Below are positions 9,627-19,865 of a stretch of DNA of 59,294 bases, piece after piece. The position numbers were made by a program, and so were the translations under genes. The stretch covers positions 1 through 59,294 of the forward strand of contig JBNGIS010004392.1 in assembly GCA_049999725.1 (NCBI GenBank), given 5' to 3'. The notes under the pieces were generated by a model. It saw only the letters and a program-made list of their open reading frames with translations, was not told the origin of the DNA and searched no databases. Numbering within the stretch: the first letter of the stretch is position 1; every line of letters begins with the position of its first letter. The stretch is from Haplomitrium mnioides (lineage: Eukaryota; Marchantiophyta; Haplomitriopsida; Calobryales).

Positions 9627-12138
9627 ATGGCTGGAGTGTTCAAAGGCTCTTAAAAAGCAATGTGAGTTTTAAGATTTGTGTTCTTACAAAAGTTCTACTT
9701 TTCGCGAGTAGTTGGAACTTGGTTCAAATCTTTGTTCTAAGAAGAGAAGAGTTGGAATATGTAAAGCGCCAAGTGTGATGGAAAGTATTTTGGGAAAAAC
9801 ACATAGCAGTTGTTGAACAAGATAACTCAACAGAGGAAGATTGAGTGAGTGAATCCTATGCGCGTATAGGATCAAGGAGTGAACCCAATGCGCATATAGG
9901 ATCAAGGAGTGAACCCAATGTGTGTATAGGATCAAGGAAAGAACTCAATACGTGCATAGAATCCAAGAGAGGTAAATACTTTACGCGAAAATTCTTTGCC
10001 AAAAGTCCATCATAATGAGAGCTTTGTGAATAAAAAGCTTGATCTGATATCAACTTTTAAATTGAGGAGAATTTTATGTTGTCGAAATAATTGTTTGTTG
10101 TTGTACAAGATAAATTTTTTTAAAAGTATGAGAGAAATGTATTTTCAATAAAGCATGAAGAATCAAGATATTATATTGTAGTGGGGAATACCAAGAAAAG
10201 ACTATGATGTTGACAATCGATTTACTTTGCCAGGCGAGACTATTGTTTGTAGAAGAGCCTTCAAATTAATATTATCAATAGGGAGTGATAGAATCCAAAG
10301 GATTCAAAATCTCAAGAACACAAATCCCATAGGCATTTTTGGAAAAAGAGATTTATCTATTAAAGAAGTATTTGTGTGTGAATAGATGGATAGTTTTTCC
10401 AAGGACACTGTGAGAGAATGCTCACTCACAAAGTTTATAAATTGCTTGAAAATTTTACAAAATGGAAAGTTTATGACTACTATGCAACTTATTTGAAAGA
10501 GGAAAGATCTCGATTGCATTCCAAGTTATTTTGGTTTTACAAAACATTGAAGAACGTGTTGTAGGCAAAATCCATCTTGAAGTCCGATAAAGATAACAAA
10601 TTTCTACTATTTTGAAACCTACATCTATTATGACACTCTTTTGCTAGAGTCAAAGCTTAGTTATGGAGATGTTAAGCCTTCTCAAACTTAGTGCAACAAG
10701 ATATTGAATTTTTTGATTTGTTTCTTAAGCAAGGTTTGAATAAAAAAAAACCATAGCAACTCCAATTTTCAAGATAGACTCTATACTCGCATAGGGTTTA
10801 TTGCTTTTAGTTTGAATTCTAAGTATATCAAGAGTCAAATAAAGCGTGAAAATTGTTTTTGTTGTTGGTTGTGATCTTAGACACATATCGGGTTTTTTTT
10901 TATTGTTGCTTTCAATCCAAAGCCCAACTTGAGATAAACGAGATCAAGAATCATGTATGTTGTTTGTGACCCTATGCACGTCTAGGTTTTGATCTCGTTT
11001 CTTTCAATTCTAGCTGCGACTACAGCCAAAGCAAGCCAAGATATTGATGTTTTTTTTCTTTTGATCTTATACACGCATAGGTTTTGTTATTGTTTCTTTG
11101 AATTATATGCGTACATAGAGTCAATGTTAGCATTAAAATTGCAATTCTAATTAGTAACCCCAATAGCACAAATCTTGTTTTTCTCTTTGTGGAATCTCTT
11201 GTGCATGTTGAGTCAAAGACAAGTGTGTGTTCTTTGTTTCTTTAAAGTCACCTACTTATTGTGAATGTTTCTTATTCTCGTACATTTAAAGAGTAAAAAC
11301 TAGACTTTTAATCATTGTTTTTAATTTTTACCTCTTATGTTCCAAACATTTGTTAAAGTTGCTTTGGATATTTTTTGCACATGAAGCTGTACTTTGAAAT
11401 TTGAGACATCAAGACATATTTCACTCAAAATATTTATAACTTTTTAGTGCTTTTGGATGATTCAACCAAATATAATCGTCAATTGTTTCTTCCTCATAAC
11501 CAACAAATGAAAAAAAAAAAAAAAAACTTAAAAATCATCAAAGAAAATGTTATCTCGATGGTCAAAAGTACTTGGGCATTGTGATTGATGGAATGGATCA
11601 AAAGAAAATAGCCATTCCACACTTGCATTCACCACCAAAAAAACATTGATAAAGATTATTTGGTGGGTGTGCACATTCTTCAAGAGTTTTGTAAACCTAC
11701 AAAAACTTGAGAAGTAACTCTAATTTGACAATTAGAGTGTTAAATAGAATAAATATTACATGACTTTGAAAGGCCGCTGCCTCTCATCTTGTATCTTTAG
11801 TTGGACAATACAACACAAGAGAATAAGAATTGCATCTTATTTTGATATCTTAGTCTCTTTATTGCCAAGAATGTTTTCTCATTGTCATCCATACTCACAA
11901 TCAAATTCATCAAATGTTTAGTAGATTATTGAAATGTTTGACATGTATCCAGGCTTTCATGATAACAAGTCTTAGCGATGTGCTACAATTGTCTTATAGT
12001 CCTAAACCTCAAGTAACTCTTCTTATGGAGACTTGGAATTTCAAATTGTTTCTACAACAATGTCTCTTTCTGGTTCAAATAATGTATGATATTACCTTCA
12101 ATCAACAATTCAAGTTCAAGCTAAGTGATTCTATATAG
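9627..12138 (+). pseudogene. DUF7869-like transposase, copy A (truncated, N-terminal part retained)
   Basis: Exon 1 starts at an ATG (9627-9629), homologous to 34995, with MAGVFKG. A later exon near 10190-10510 encodes RFTLPGETIVCRRAF, then GSDRIQRIQNL, then GIFGKR. This is the conserved N-terminal region that precedes the catalytic core in this family, and it is missing from the 34995-37830 copy. The catalytic part begins near 11460, but an internal deletion has removed the first catalytic segment, and frames are broken. Matching text resumes around 11914-12126 (LSDVLQLSYSPKP, METWNFKLFLQQ). Similarity to the family stops near 12138, so the right end is lost. It is the divergent partner of the methyltransferase gene at 5215-9309. 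Confidence 0.6.
9849..9972. repeat. Short tandem repeat in a transposase intron
   Basis: Four 31-bp units of the form cctatgcgcgtataggatc plus aaggagtgaac. The core is again a near-palindrome (CCTATGCGCGTATAGG), a variant of the motif in the methyltransferase introns. Confidence 0.8.
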
Positions 12139-13169
12139 AAGAGATGTTCTTTGCTTCTCCATCTTTTTGAGTGCTTTTATTGAGTTTTGGGTGTAAGTTG
12201 GTGTGTTAATGATGTCTTGATTCTACTAAAAATTGCTTTTCCTATGCATATTTTGAATGTCTTTTCCAACACTTCTAATACTACTATAAAAAATACTAGC
12301 TAGAATATAATTAATTAACAATAGAGGTCTTTTGACTATAGAATCTAATTTCTAAATATTAATGTTGTTATTGTTGAAGGCTTGTTCTTGGTTTGATTTC
12401 AATATTGATGTAACTCTTTTTGAGCTCCATATATGTTATTGTATGCTTCTTGTACATATCTTCATCTTCAATCCTCCATCGTAATAAACCCCCTAGTTTA
12501 AGCCTGAACATCTCATGCAAAAGGAGAATAGAGTCGCTTTGGTGTTGGCTATTAGAGATCAAGTGGAATACTATTATGCAACAAATCATACAACATTGGA
12601 ACAAAAGAACAAAATTAAAAAAACAATAGAAAAAAATGATGTCAACAAAATGCAAATGATAAACAAAACAAAACCCCAACAAAGCACATATAATAGAGCT
12701 TTACACTACTTGCATTGATAAGAACAGTAAAGACATTTCCATCTAGGGTTTTCAAACTCAAGAATTCATGTGTATGGATAGTTGTCACTCTTTAGAGACC
12801 TGACTAGTGTGTGGTAAGCTTATGTACAAATCGAATAAATCTCATGTCAAAAGCAATGATCAAATCATTGACCATAAAAGTGTGGTTCTTAACATTCCTA
12901 TCATGTTTACACTTGATCTATAGTTGGTATGAGAAACACAAGTCAAAAGTATAAAATTTGTCTTTGTGAAGCTATTCTAAGGTGGTAAGTTTGTGTTGTA
13001 AGGACTCAACATGACCCAATTAGTTAGTTATTGCAATACAAAGTAGCCACACTTGAATTTCAATGGGTAACAAGGCCTCTTAGCTATGTACAAGATGGAA
13101 AAGTGTCAAGCCTATTGTTGTTATTGACATATACCTACAAGCCTATAGCATAGCACGTAATTGTTCATT
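12139..13169. other. Unassigned AT-rich region
   Basis: No coherent gene is seen. It joins the broken end of transposon copy A to a decayed Ty3 element; the right part is probably the 3' portion of that element. Confidence 0.3.
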
Positions 13170-14766
13170 CTAATTGATCTGATGATGGGAGATATTTCCA
13201 ATTAAAATAACCTTCAAGATTTTGCTTGAGCTTTTGGCTTGGCTATTGGCTTGTGAATGATAAGGCACTAAGGTGAAATGCCTAATAGAATTTAGGGACA
13301 TAAAGGGAAAAAAAACTCTTAGAAAGTGTATTAGACAATTGTTGACTAGCTTTAAGGGGAAACCAAATATGGTAACAATATGAGCATGGAAAAAAGATGC
13401 CAGAGAAGCAGCATTGTCCACAAGAAGTGCAATAGATTTGGCCTACTTTGTAGTGTATTCAATTTCAGCCAAGATATATTGGTTTTGGCAAGATTGTGAA
13501 GGAGAAGGTTTTTCCACAACTAAAAGAGGAAGAATCACAGTGAATGGCATCTCATCACTCTTGGTAGCCTTTTATGTTTATTGGCAAGCATCATGTAATC
13601 TCATAAACTTATGTGAATCCAAAATGAGGATTGGCCACTAGTAGTTAGAGCATAAAACCTTCAAGGCAATTGTCCTCCCTACAAATTGACCTCCACAAGC
13701 TGATTTATGACCATCATATATGACTTGAGAGATTTGAGGTAGAATCAAACAACATTAGAGAGCACCATCCTCTTATGATGAAAGTGGGGTAAAGAGTAAA
13801 ATCAAGATAGATCTCCAAATATTTGGTAGGATCATGAAGAATTGATTTAAAAGCCATAATCATAATTTGTTGAAAAGAACTTGGAGCATTGCACAATCCA
13901 AAATAAGCTTTTTGTAGAAATAACATCTCGATAATGTGGTCACAATGGTAAGAGGATGGGAACTCAAGTGTATCTCAACTTGATTGTATCTAGAGAACCC
14001 ATCAAGAAAGCAACAACATTCTTGACAAGCTACGTGTCCAAAATCATTTCTAGGAAAAGAATTGGAAATTGTTTAAGGACAATAGCTGCATTGAGACCTT
14101 TAAAATCTTTGCAAACTTGGACATACCCATTGCGGTTTGGAACAACAACTATGGGTGGCACCCAATTGGTGAGCCTTACATGTGAGATAATGCCAATAAT
14201 AATATCTTAGAAATATCTACTTGGACCAACTTTGTATACATAGAATTTAAGAAATAAGGTTGTTTGCAAATTGGTTTGGCATTAGAGTGCAACTAAATCT
14301 TATATTGGTAGATTGAGACATAAATACCAACCATTTTATCATATTCCCATGCAAAAACATCCATGTATTTGTGAATCAATTAGAGAAATCTTGTCTAGTA
14401 GTCAATAGCAAGTCCATTATAGATTTTCAAACTCTTTTGGTGTTCAAGAATGACAAAAATATCAGAAAATATGACTTCTATAATGTCGCATAGTAAGAAA
14501 AAGGAACCCAATAATTCAAACTCATCGATAGATTCATCAATAGGTAGTAGATAATGGTTCATTGTGACTACTAAGGATATGTTGTTGAATTTTTCATGCA
14601 TTGCCTCAGGTAAAGGAAGAGGAGAATTGGTGTAAAAGGATAGGATAACTCTACTCTCGAAAGGACCAATGACAAGAGTAACCTCAATCTCATAGAGATT
14701 GTGGATAGAACAATTCATGGAATGTCCAAGCAATGTGAGAACAAGAGTAGGAGATGGAGAACACAT
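13170..14766 (-). pseudogene. Decayed Ty3 retrotransposon pol (protease/RT to integrase remnants)
   Basis: On the minus strand, 14395-14766 runs into a Ty3 RT entrance (YMDVFAWEYDKM). Next come WVPPIVVVPNRNGYVQVCKD and the RT core FGLCNAPSSFQQIM (about 13860-13920), with YLDFTLYP in place of YLDDF-type residues. Then come integrase-like remnants: AEIEYTTK, DNAASLASFFHAHIV, FGFPLKLV, PYHSQANSQAKSSSKILK (13170-13500). The order RT then integrase fits Ty3/gypsy, and no chromodomain is seen. Stops and frameshifts are frequent and RNase H is largely missing. No LTRs were recognised. Confidence 0.7.
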
Positions 14767-15725
14767 GAGTGACTGTTGGGGATTAGATTCAAAGTTTGTT
14801 GCATCATTGTTGGTTGCGCCATTGCTATCGTATTGGGCTCTGGTTGGTAGTATATGAGCTATAATGGCAAAGAAGTGTAGGATGCTTTTTTGTTGATAAT
14901 TAGAATTGGCATGATTATGTCTCGGTTGGTTTGTCCACTTTTGCTAGCAAAACTAGAAGAAACACTAAGAAACCTTTGGCCTCTTTACTAACCATCTCAA
15001 CCAAGGCAAAATTTTCTTCACTCACGTCCACATAGTCCGTCTCATATTTCAAATCCTTCCACTCTTTTCACTAGTAACTTGTTCATCAACTTGTCAATAT
15101 AAATTGTTTTATCTCCGGAATTCTGCACTCCTAGCTTTCATTGGCACTTCTATTTTTCCCCTTCAATGAAGGAATCTATTTTTCTTTTGCATTACTCTCA
15201 TTTGCAACGTATTTTTAAGTTCAATCAATATCTCTGAACTCCATTCTGCCCAGCCCTCCAAAATTTGTCATATTTCTTATTTGAATTACCAGTTAGCACC
15301 TCAACCTTGTCACTTCTGTGAGACAAAACTGCTTTGTCTAGAAAAACAACATCATCTCAATCTCCCCTACTCTTATTTTCCAATGCAAAAAGACTTTAAT
15401 TATAGGAAATCTTCTTTCAAGAACCTAGATATACTCGTCTACATGATAGCAATACACTTGTAAACTTATCCAATCCATGGCATCCGCACATAGTCTCTAT
15501 TAATGTTTGTTGTAAGGTGTTGCCTTCTATATAAGTTGTTTAGTACAGGAAACATCCACCCTCGGCTTTGACCATAGCTCATTGCCCATAATCTAATAAT
15601 TAGGAGGAGACTATGTGTGTCCTTGTATGATGGCAAAATTCCTCTTCTTGAATTTAATTCCAACATCATGGTGTTTCAGAGGATTCCCCAAACACTAAAA
15701 ATTTTCTCATTCCACACTTAACAAT
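14767..15725. other. Unassigned region left of transposon copy B
   Basis: Probably the upstream part of the decayed Ty3 element. No gene, LTR pair or repeat is recognisable. Confidence 0.3.
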
Positions 15726-15746
15726 CGCTACTTTGAACCAAGAACC
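15726..15746 (+). repeat. Left inverted end of copy B
   Basis: CGCTACTTTGAACCAAGAACC. Its reverse complement matches the ends at 1411-1431 and 39382-39402. Confidence 0.65.
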
Positions 15747-16053
15747 GTTGCAGGGTTCCTGTTTCATATTTTGCTCTCAAAAACCAATTTTGTAATTTTA
15801 GCATCCAAAATCATGATTTTCACGCTAGCAGTATTCATTTGTTAAAAAAATGTAATTATACATGACAAAATAGCTCACTTTGGGCGCACATTGTATTAAA
15901 AATGAATTTTCTTATGAGTATTTTAACAAAATTGCTTCTATAATTTCATCTTTCAAAAGCATTAACATCAAAAAACAAAATATATAAAAAATTTTATATG
16001 ACATTTGTTGTTAAATATTTTCAAAACTAACAATGATATCAATAATTTAGAAA

Positions 16054-16060
16054 ATTGATA
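16054..16060 (+). repeat. Target-site duplication, left side of the nested insertion
   Basis: ATTGATA here and again at 29821-29827. The uninterrupted fragment copy has a single corresponding site (ttgatta in reverse complement of about 1110). Confidence 0.7.
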
Positions 16061-16061
16061 T

Positions 16062-16578
16062 TGTGTGCATACACATTGCTTACACAACTACATCATCCAT
16101 ACACATTCCATGACATCTACTCACATACAACAAAGAATGACAAACAATTGAATCTCATGCGCATACAATGCATGAGATCCTACAATGATTTTCTTCAAGT
16201 GATACCTTCTCGAAGAAATTCCCAATTTGTGTTGATCTTCCGATATCAATACTAGCGCACCTTTGCTCACAAGGAATCCATGCTTCTCCAAGAGCTGCAA
16301 TACCACAGCTCTCTTGGTTTATACAATCAGTAAAATGACATTGAAAGAAAACTTTTCGATGAGAGTACATGGCTTTATATACTAAAACACAAAAAGACGA
16401 AAAACTCAAAATGTCTAAAAAAAGAAAACTACATGGAATGTTGTGACAGCTGTCATGCGCATGCACATCGCTTACACAACTACATCATCCACACACATTC
16501 TATGACATCTACCGACATACAACAGAGAATGACAAACAATTGAGTCTCATGCGCATATAATGCATGAGATCCCACAAT
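16062..16578 (-). repeat. Left LTR-like complex: two 124-bp direct repeats around an LTR body
   Basis: 16062-16185 and 16455-16578 are direct repeats of about 124 bp; both contain gacaaacaattga, then ctcatgcgcat, then atgcatgagatc. They flank 16186-16451, which matches the right-edge LTR body. On the minus strand the outer repeat begins TGTGGGATC directly after AGGAGGGTGAT, resembling a polypurine tract followed by an LTR start. Confidence 0.5.
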
Positions 16579-18339
16579 CACCCTCCTAGTTGGTGGTCAT
16601 TTCCCCTAGCACTAGCTAGCCATCTATCTCTTAAACCCTAAACCCTAAACCTTAAACCCGGTCTCCTAGTCATATACACCTACTGATGCAAAGACTAGGA
16701 GGCCATGTGCAATAGAGCCCCATCGTTCACCTCTTATAATCTATACCAACCCTAGAACTCAATGGAAACTAGTTGCTCTATGAACAGTGAGGGCAGAACC
16801 ATGATCCTCCAAGAATAATAACCAATGGAGGCGTCAAACATGACATATGCCATCCTTTAGAACACCTGAAAAATCAATATAGTGGCTACTGTCGGTCGAG
16901 TGAGTCTGAGTTTTCATTTTTTGTAAATTATGAGCTTCTTAGCCTAGTTGATTCCATCAGTTTGTGTTAGCCTGCTGTGTGTTATTACATTTTATTGTTG
17001 TTGTGACAATCCTGCACCTCTCTCCTCTTCCCCCTTTCCCTTCTCTTCCTTCCTTTTCTGCTTTCCCCAATGAATATCATGGATCCTGCAATGCAAGAGG
17101 GAGCCATGTGGAATCAGATGAGTCAGGGAAGAAGGCTAGCAAGGGGATCAAAGGAACTTGCAGCAATTTGAACCAGAGGCAAGACTGACAAGGGTGAGCA
17201 GGAGGATTCAAGGAGAGGTGAGAAGGAGATCATCAGAAGGGAGCAGTGGAAGGATTCAAGGAGAGGAGGGCAGAGGTCAAAGGAGCCAGCCACCAGCATG
17301 GAGGAAGTCATGGAGAAGGGAGCCAACATCACTCAAACAGGAATCACGTGAGGGGGAAGTTACAAGAAGAGTTACGGGAGGTGAAGGCGAGGGGGAGGCC
17401 AGTCAGAGGTGTGCAGATGGCCATCACGTGACTGGATCGGAGGTCGCAGCTTTGCGAGAACTTACCCAACGGCAACAAACGACGAACAAAGGAATGTGAG
17501 GTAGGCAAAGATAGGTAAAGAGGAGGCAGTCATATGAACTCGAGGAGGATGAGGCCCCGCAATGGGTCAGCAAGGCGAGAAGGGAAGGAGGCGCTCTATT
17601 ATCGGAAGCCAGATGATACAATTGGACTAGGGGAGGGCGATCGAGGCGAAGAATCAGCAAGAAAGAAGAGGTCCGAGGAGTCCAAAGAGGTCTACAGAAA
17701 CGTGGCGGCCCTCGGACACTTCACGGAATCTGCCGGAGGATGTGGCAGCTTCTGGGGGTCCGAAAAGTTTGATGGGGTCCAGCCTGCTTACATGAGGATC
17801 CCCAGTTAAGTGGGTTCCAATCAGCCTCCCTACGTGGGGTGCCCACTTAACAAGGATTCGCTAAGGGGGGTCGCATGGGTCCAAAGAGGGTGTAGCAGGG
17901 ATAAGCAAAGCAACGACTGACAAAGAGGTGACTTGTCACTATTTCGGTGGCATGGAGGATTCCTTAAGGCAATTTCGAGGCTAAGCGAGAAGGGCAAAGC
18001 GGCAACTGATCATAGTTTTGGATCTAAGAGACTCCGTAGGGAGCTGCGGAAACGTGGCAGCCCCAGCGCACTTCACGGGATTCGGGGACACGTGGCAGTC
18101 TTCGGGTATCCGCGGATCCTGAGCGAAAACTTGGTGGGTCCCGCAAAGCTTAACAAGGTTCAGCCTCCCTAAGTCAGGTGCCCCACTAAAGTGGGTCCCG
18201 ATTAGCCTCCTGTTAGGTCACAAGGTAGGTGATTTAAGAAGCTTCTGGAAGAGCTTGTAGTGGAGCACAGGGATGGGCAGAATCATCGATGAGCAACAAA
18301 ATGGCGTCTCCTTGCTATAGGGAAGTGCCATTCTATCAT
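16579..18339. other. GA/GC-rich non-coding segment
   Basis: Contains a short telomere-like run (aaaccctaaaccctaaacc near 16636) and purine-rich sequence. Near 17696-17770 and 18047-18105 are two related passages with cgtggc(a/g)gccc, then cacttcacgg. Near 17800-17850 and 18165-18210 are related passages built on cctccct and gcccactta. ORFs here look like chance products of base composition. Confidence 0.4.
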
Positions 18340-18700
18340 TCGTTCGGAGCAGGACATAGAAAGTTGAAGTGATTGATGACACTGGAAAGCTCCAAACTCT
18401 CCTGTCTATTGAGGTCTTTGGGGCTATTCAAACACTTTTGCAGTTCCAATTTCACCGGCTCTCAGAAGGATTACATTGTTGTTGTCTCAGACTCTAGCAG
18501 GATTGCTATTCTTGAGTATAAGCGTGAGAAAAACATGTTTGGAGAAAATTTGTCAAGAAATGTTTGAAAAATCAGGTTGCTGTCACATTGTTCTTGGACA
18601 GTACATGGCCATTGGTGGAGACATTTTGCTACCAGATCTGCAAGGAGTAGAGATCGGTTGCAAGAAACAAGCAGTGAGAAGGATCGAGTGTGCCAGATGA
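18340..18700 (+). pseudogene. SF3B3: Captured fragment of splicing factor 3B subunit 3 (SF3b130/SAP130)
   Basis: Across three frames joined by two frameshifts the plus strand reads KLQTLLSIEVFGAI, then FTGSQKDYIVVVSDSSRIAI with LEYKREKNMF, then EMFEKSGCCHIVLGQYMAI. This is co-linear with the N-terminal region of the conserved spliceosomal protein SF3B3, whose family sequence has a recognisable GAQKDYIVVGSDSGRI-type passage and a GKSGCRRIVPGQY-type passage. Only about 90 residues of a protein of roughly 1200 are present, with no visible intron. It is a transduplicated or retrocopied piece, not a gene. Identification is from memory of the family. Confidence 0.75.
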
Positions 18701-18830
18701 TCATTTTGAGCATGGGGTTGGTTTCTTGATGGTTCATGCAATTGAGTACGTTGGAGGTTGGTTTCTTGATGTTCTTGCATTGTGAAGTGGGTTTCTTGAT
18801 GTTCTTGAGATTGAGTACCCAGCAGGAGGG
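18700..18830. repeat. Short imperfect tandem repeat (about 42-48 bp, three units)
   Basis: Repeats of ggttggtttcttgatg, followed by gttcttg or gttcatg, at about 18715, 18761 and 18786, immediately after the SF3B3 fragment. Confidence 0.6.
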
Positions 18831-18994
18831 TTGTCAATATGACCAACATACAGAAGGAATGGGGAGAAGCGAGACAAAGGCTAGAGAAACCGTTGCCTAG
18901 GCGTAACAGCGAAGTCAAAATTGAGATGGGGGAGAGACGCAGGGAGGAGGGGATAAGTAAAGCTTAAACCTCTGTGAAGAAGACGAAAGGAGCT

Positions 18995-19865
18995 ATGGCG
19001 ATTGCATCTCTATCGACCTCGTTTGCAGCCCTTTCGTGCATGTGTGTGAAAGGGAGCGCAATCTCATCAGTTGCGTCTTCGTTTGCTGCACCTGGTAGCA
19101 CAGGCTTGAAGCTGACATTGACGTCGGCACTGGGCAGAAGGACCAGACCTAGCGAATTTGTGCTCACGGTGCGTGCAACAACTGTGGTAGGAGCGTCTTT
19201 TGTGAGTCCTGCGGAGGTGGAAAATGAGGACATCGAGGCGTGGGTGAAGCGGGTTCTGCTTGGGGGCATCGCTGCGCAACGCTTGTTAGGAACTGGCAGG
19301 AGGAAATGTGCGGTTGCTAGAGATGTTCTCAGTGGTTCTGGTTTTAACCTACAGGATGTGGCAAACGGATTTTCAGATGTTTTGTTGTGAAAGATGAGTC
19401 AAAAAGAAATACCATTAAAATGCTTCGTTTCTCAGCTAGTCTGTGCTCAAGACTTACGTCGTTCCAAAGGAGGAGGTGGTAGCTCTCAATATTGCGAATG
19501 ATGTCACGCAGCTCATTGGAAGAACATTGATGGGATACCAGAACACAGTTGTAGAAGGTTGTGTTGCCCAGATTGATGCCAAGATGGAGATTATGGAACT
19601 GTGGTGCAGTGTAAAGAACAGAATTGGGTTCAGTATGATTACTGATGCTGAGTTTAAGGGAGAAAGTACACCTGGAAAGAGTATTTGGTGGAGCCAACAA
19701 GTGGTAAGATGGGGATTGAATTTGCCTTCATTGCTACTGCAAAGGGTTACAAGCTTATTCTAGCAATGATAGCGTCCGTGAGCTTGGAGAGACGGATTTT
19801 ACTCAGGGCATTTAGTGCTGAGCTTGTCCTTACAGATCCAGCTAAGGGCATGAAGGGTACAACTC
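18995..19865 (+). pseudogene. Captured fragment of plastid cysteine synthase (O-acetylserine thiol-lyase)
   Basis: An ATG at 18995 opens a Ser/Ala-rich stretch (MAIASLSTSFAALSC) that looks like a chloroplast transit peptide. From about 19470 the frame reads [15 protein letters not shown], then [13 protein letters not shown], then after a frameshift near 19680 [20 protein letters not shown], then [16 protein letters not shown] and TDPAKGMKG. This is the N-terminal domain of the PLP enzyme cysteine synthase. The lysine of the SVK(D/N)R motif that binds PLP is kept, but the following Asp is Asn and the PTSGNTG loop is damaged. Similarity ends at about 19865, so the C-terminal domain is missing. 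The passage between the transit-like peptide and 19470 is not recognised. The absence of introns suggests a retrocopy captured inside the mobile element. Confidence 0.8.

Noticed and set aside
16155-16466. Minus-strand ORF similar to one at 29453-29782 (EAWIPCEQRCA)
   Set aside because: The similarity reflects two copies of an LTR body with TATATAAAG, not a conserved protein. Frames differ and shift between copies.
16636-16660. Telomere-like aaaccctaaaccctaaacc run
   Set aside because: Only about two and a half units, in the middle of mobile-element DNA. Too short to suggest a chromosome end or a functional site.
17158-17499. 113-aa Arg/Glu/Ser-rich ORF
   Set aside because: Lies in GA-rich DNA with overlapping ORFs in several frames. 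No recognisable domain.
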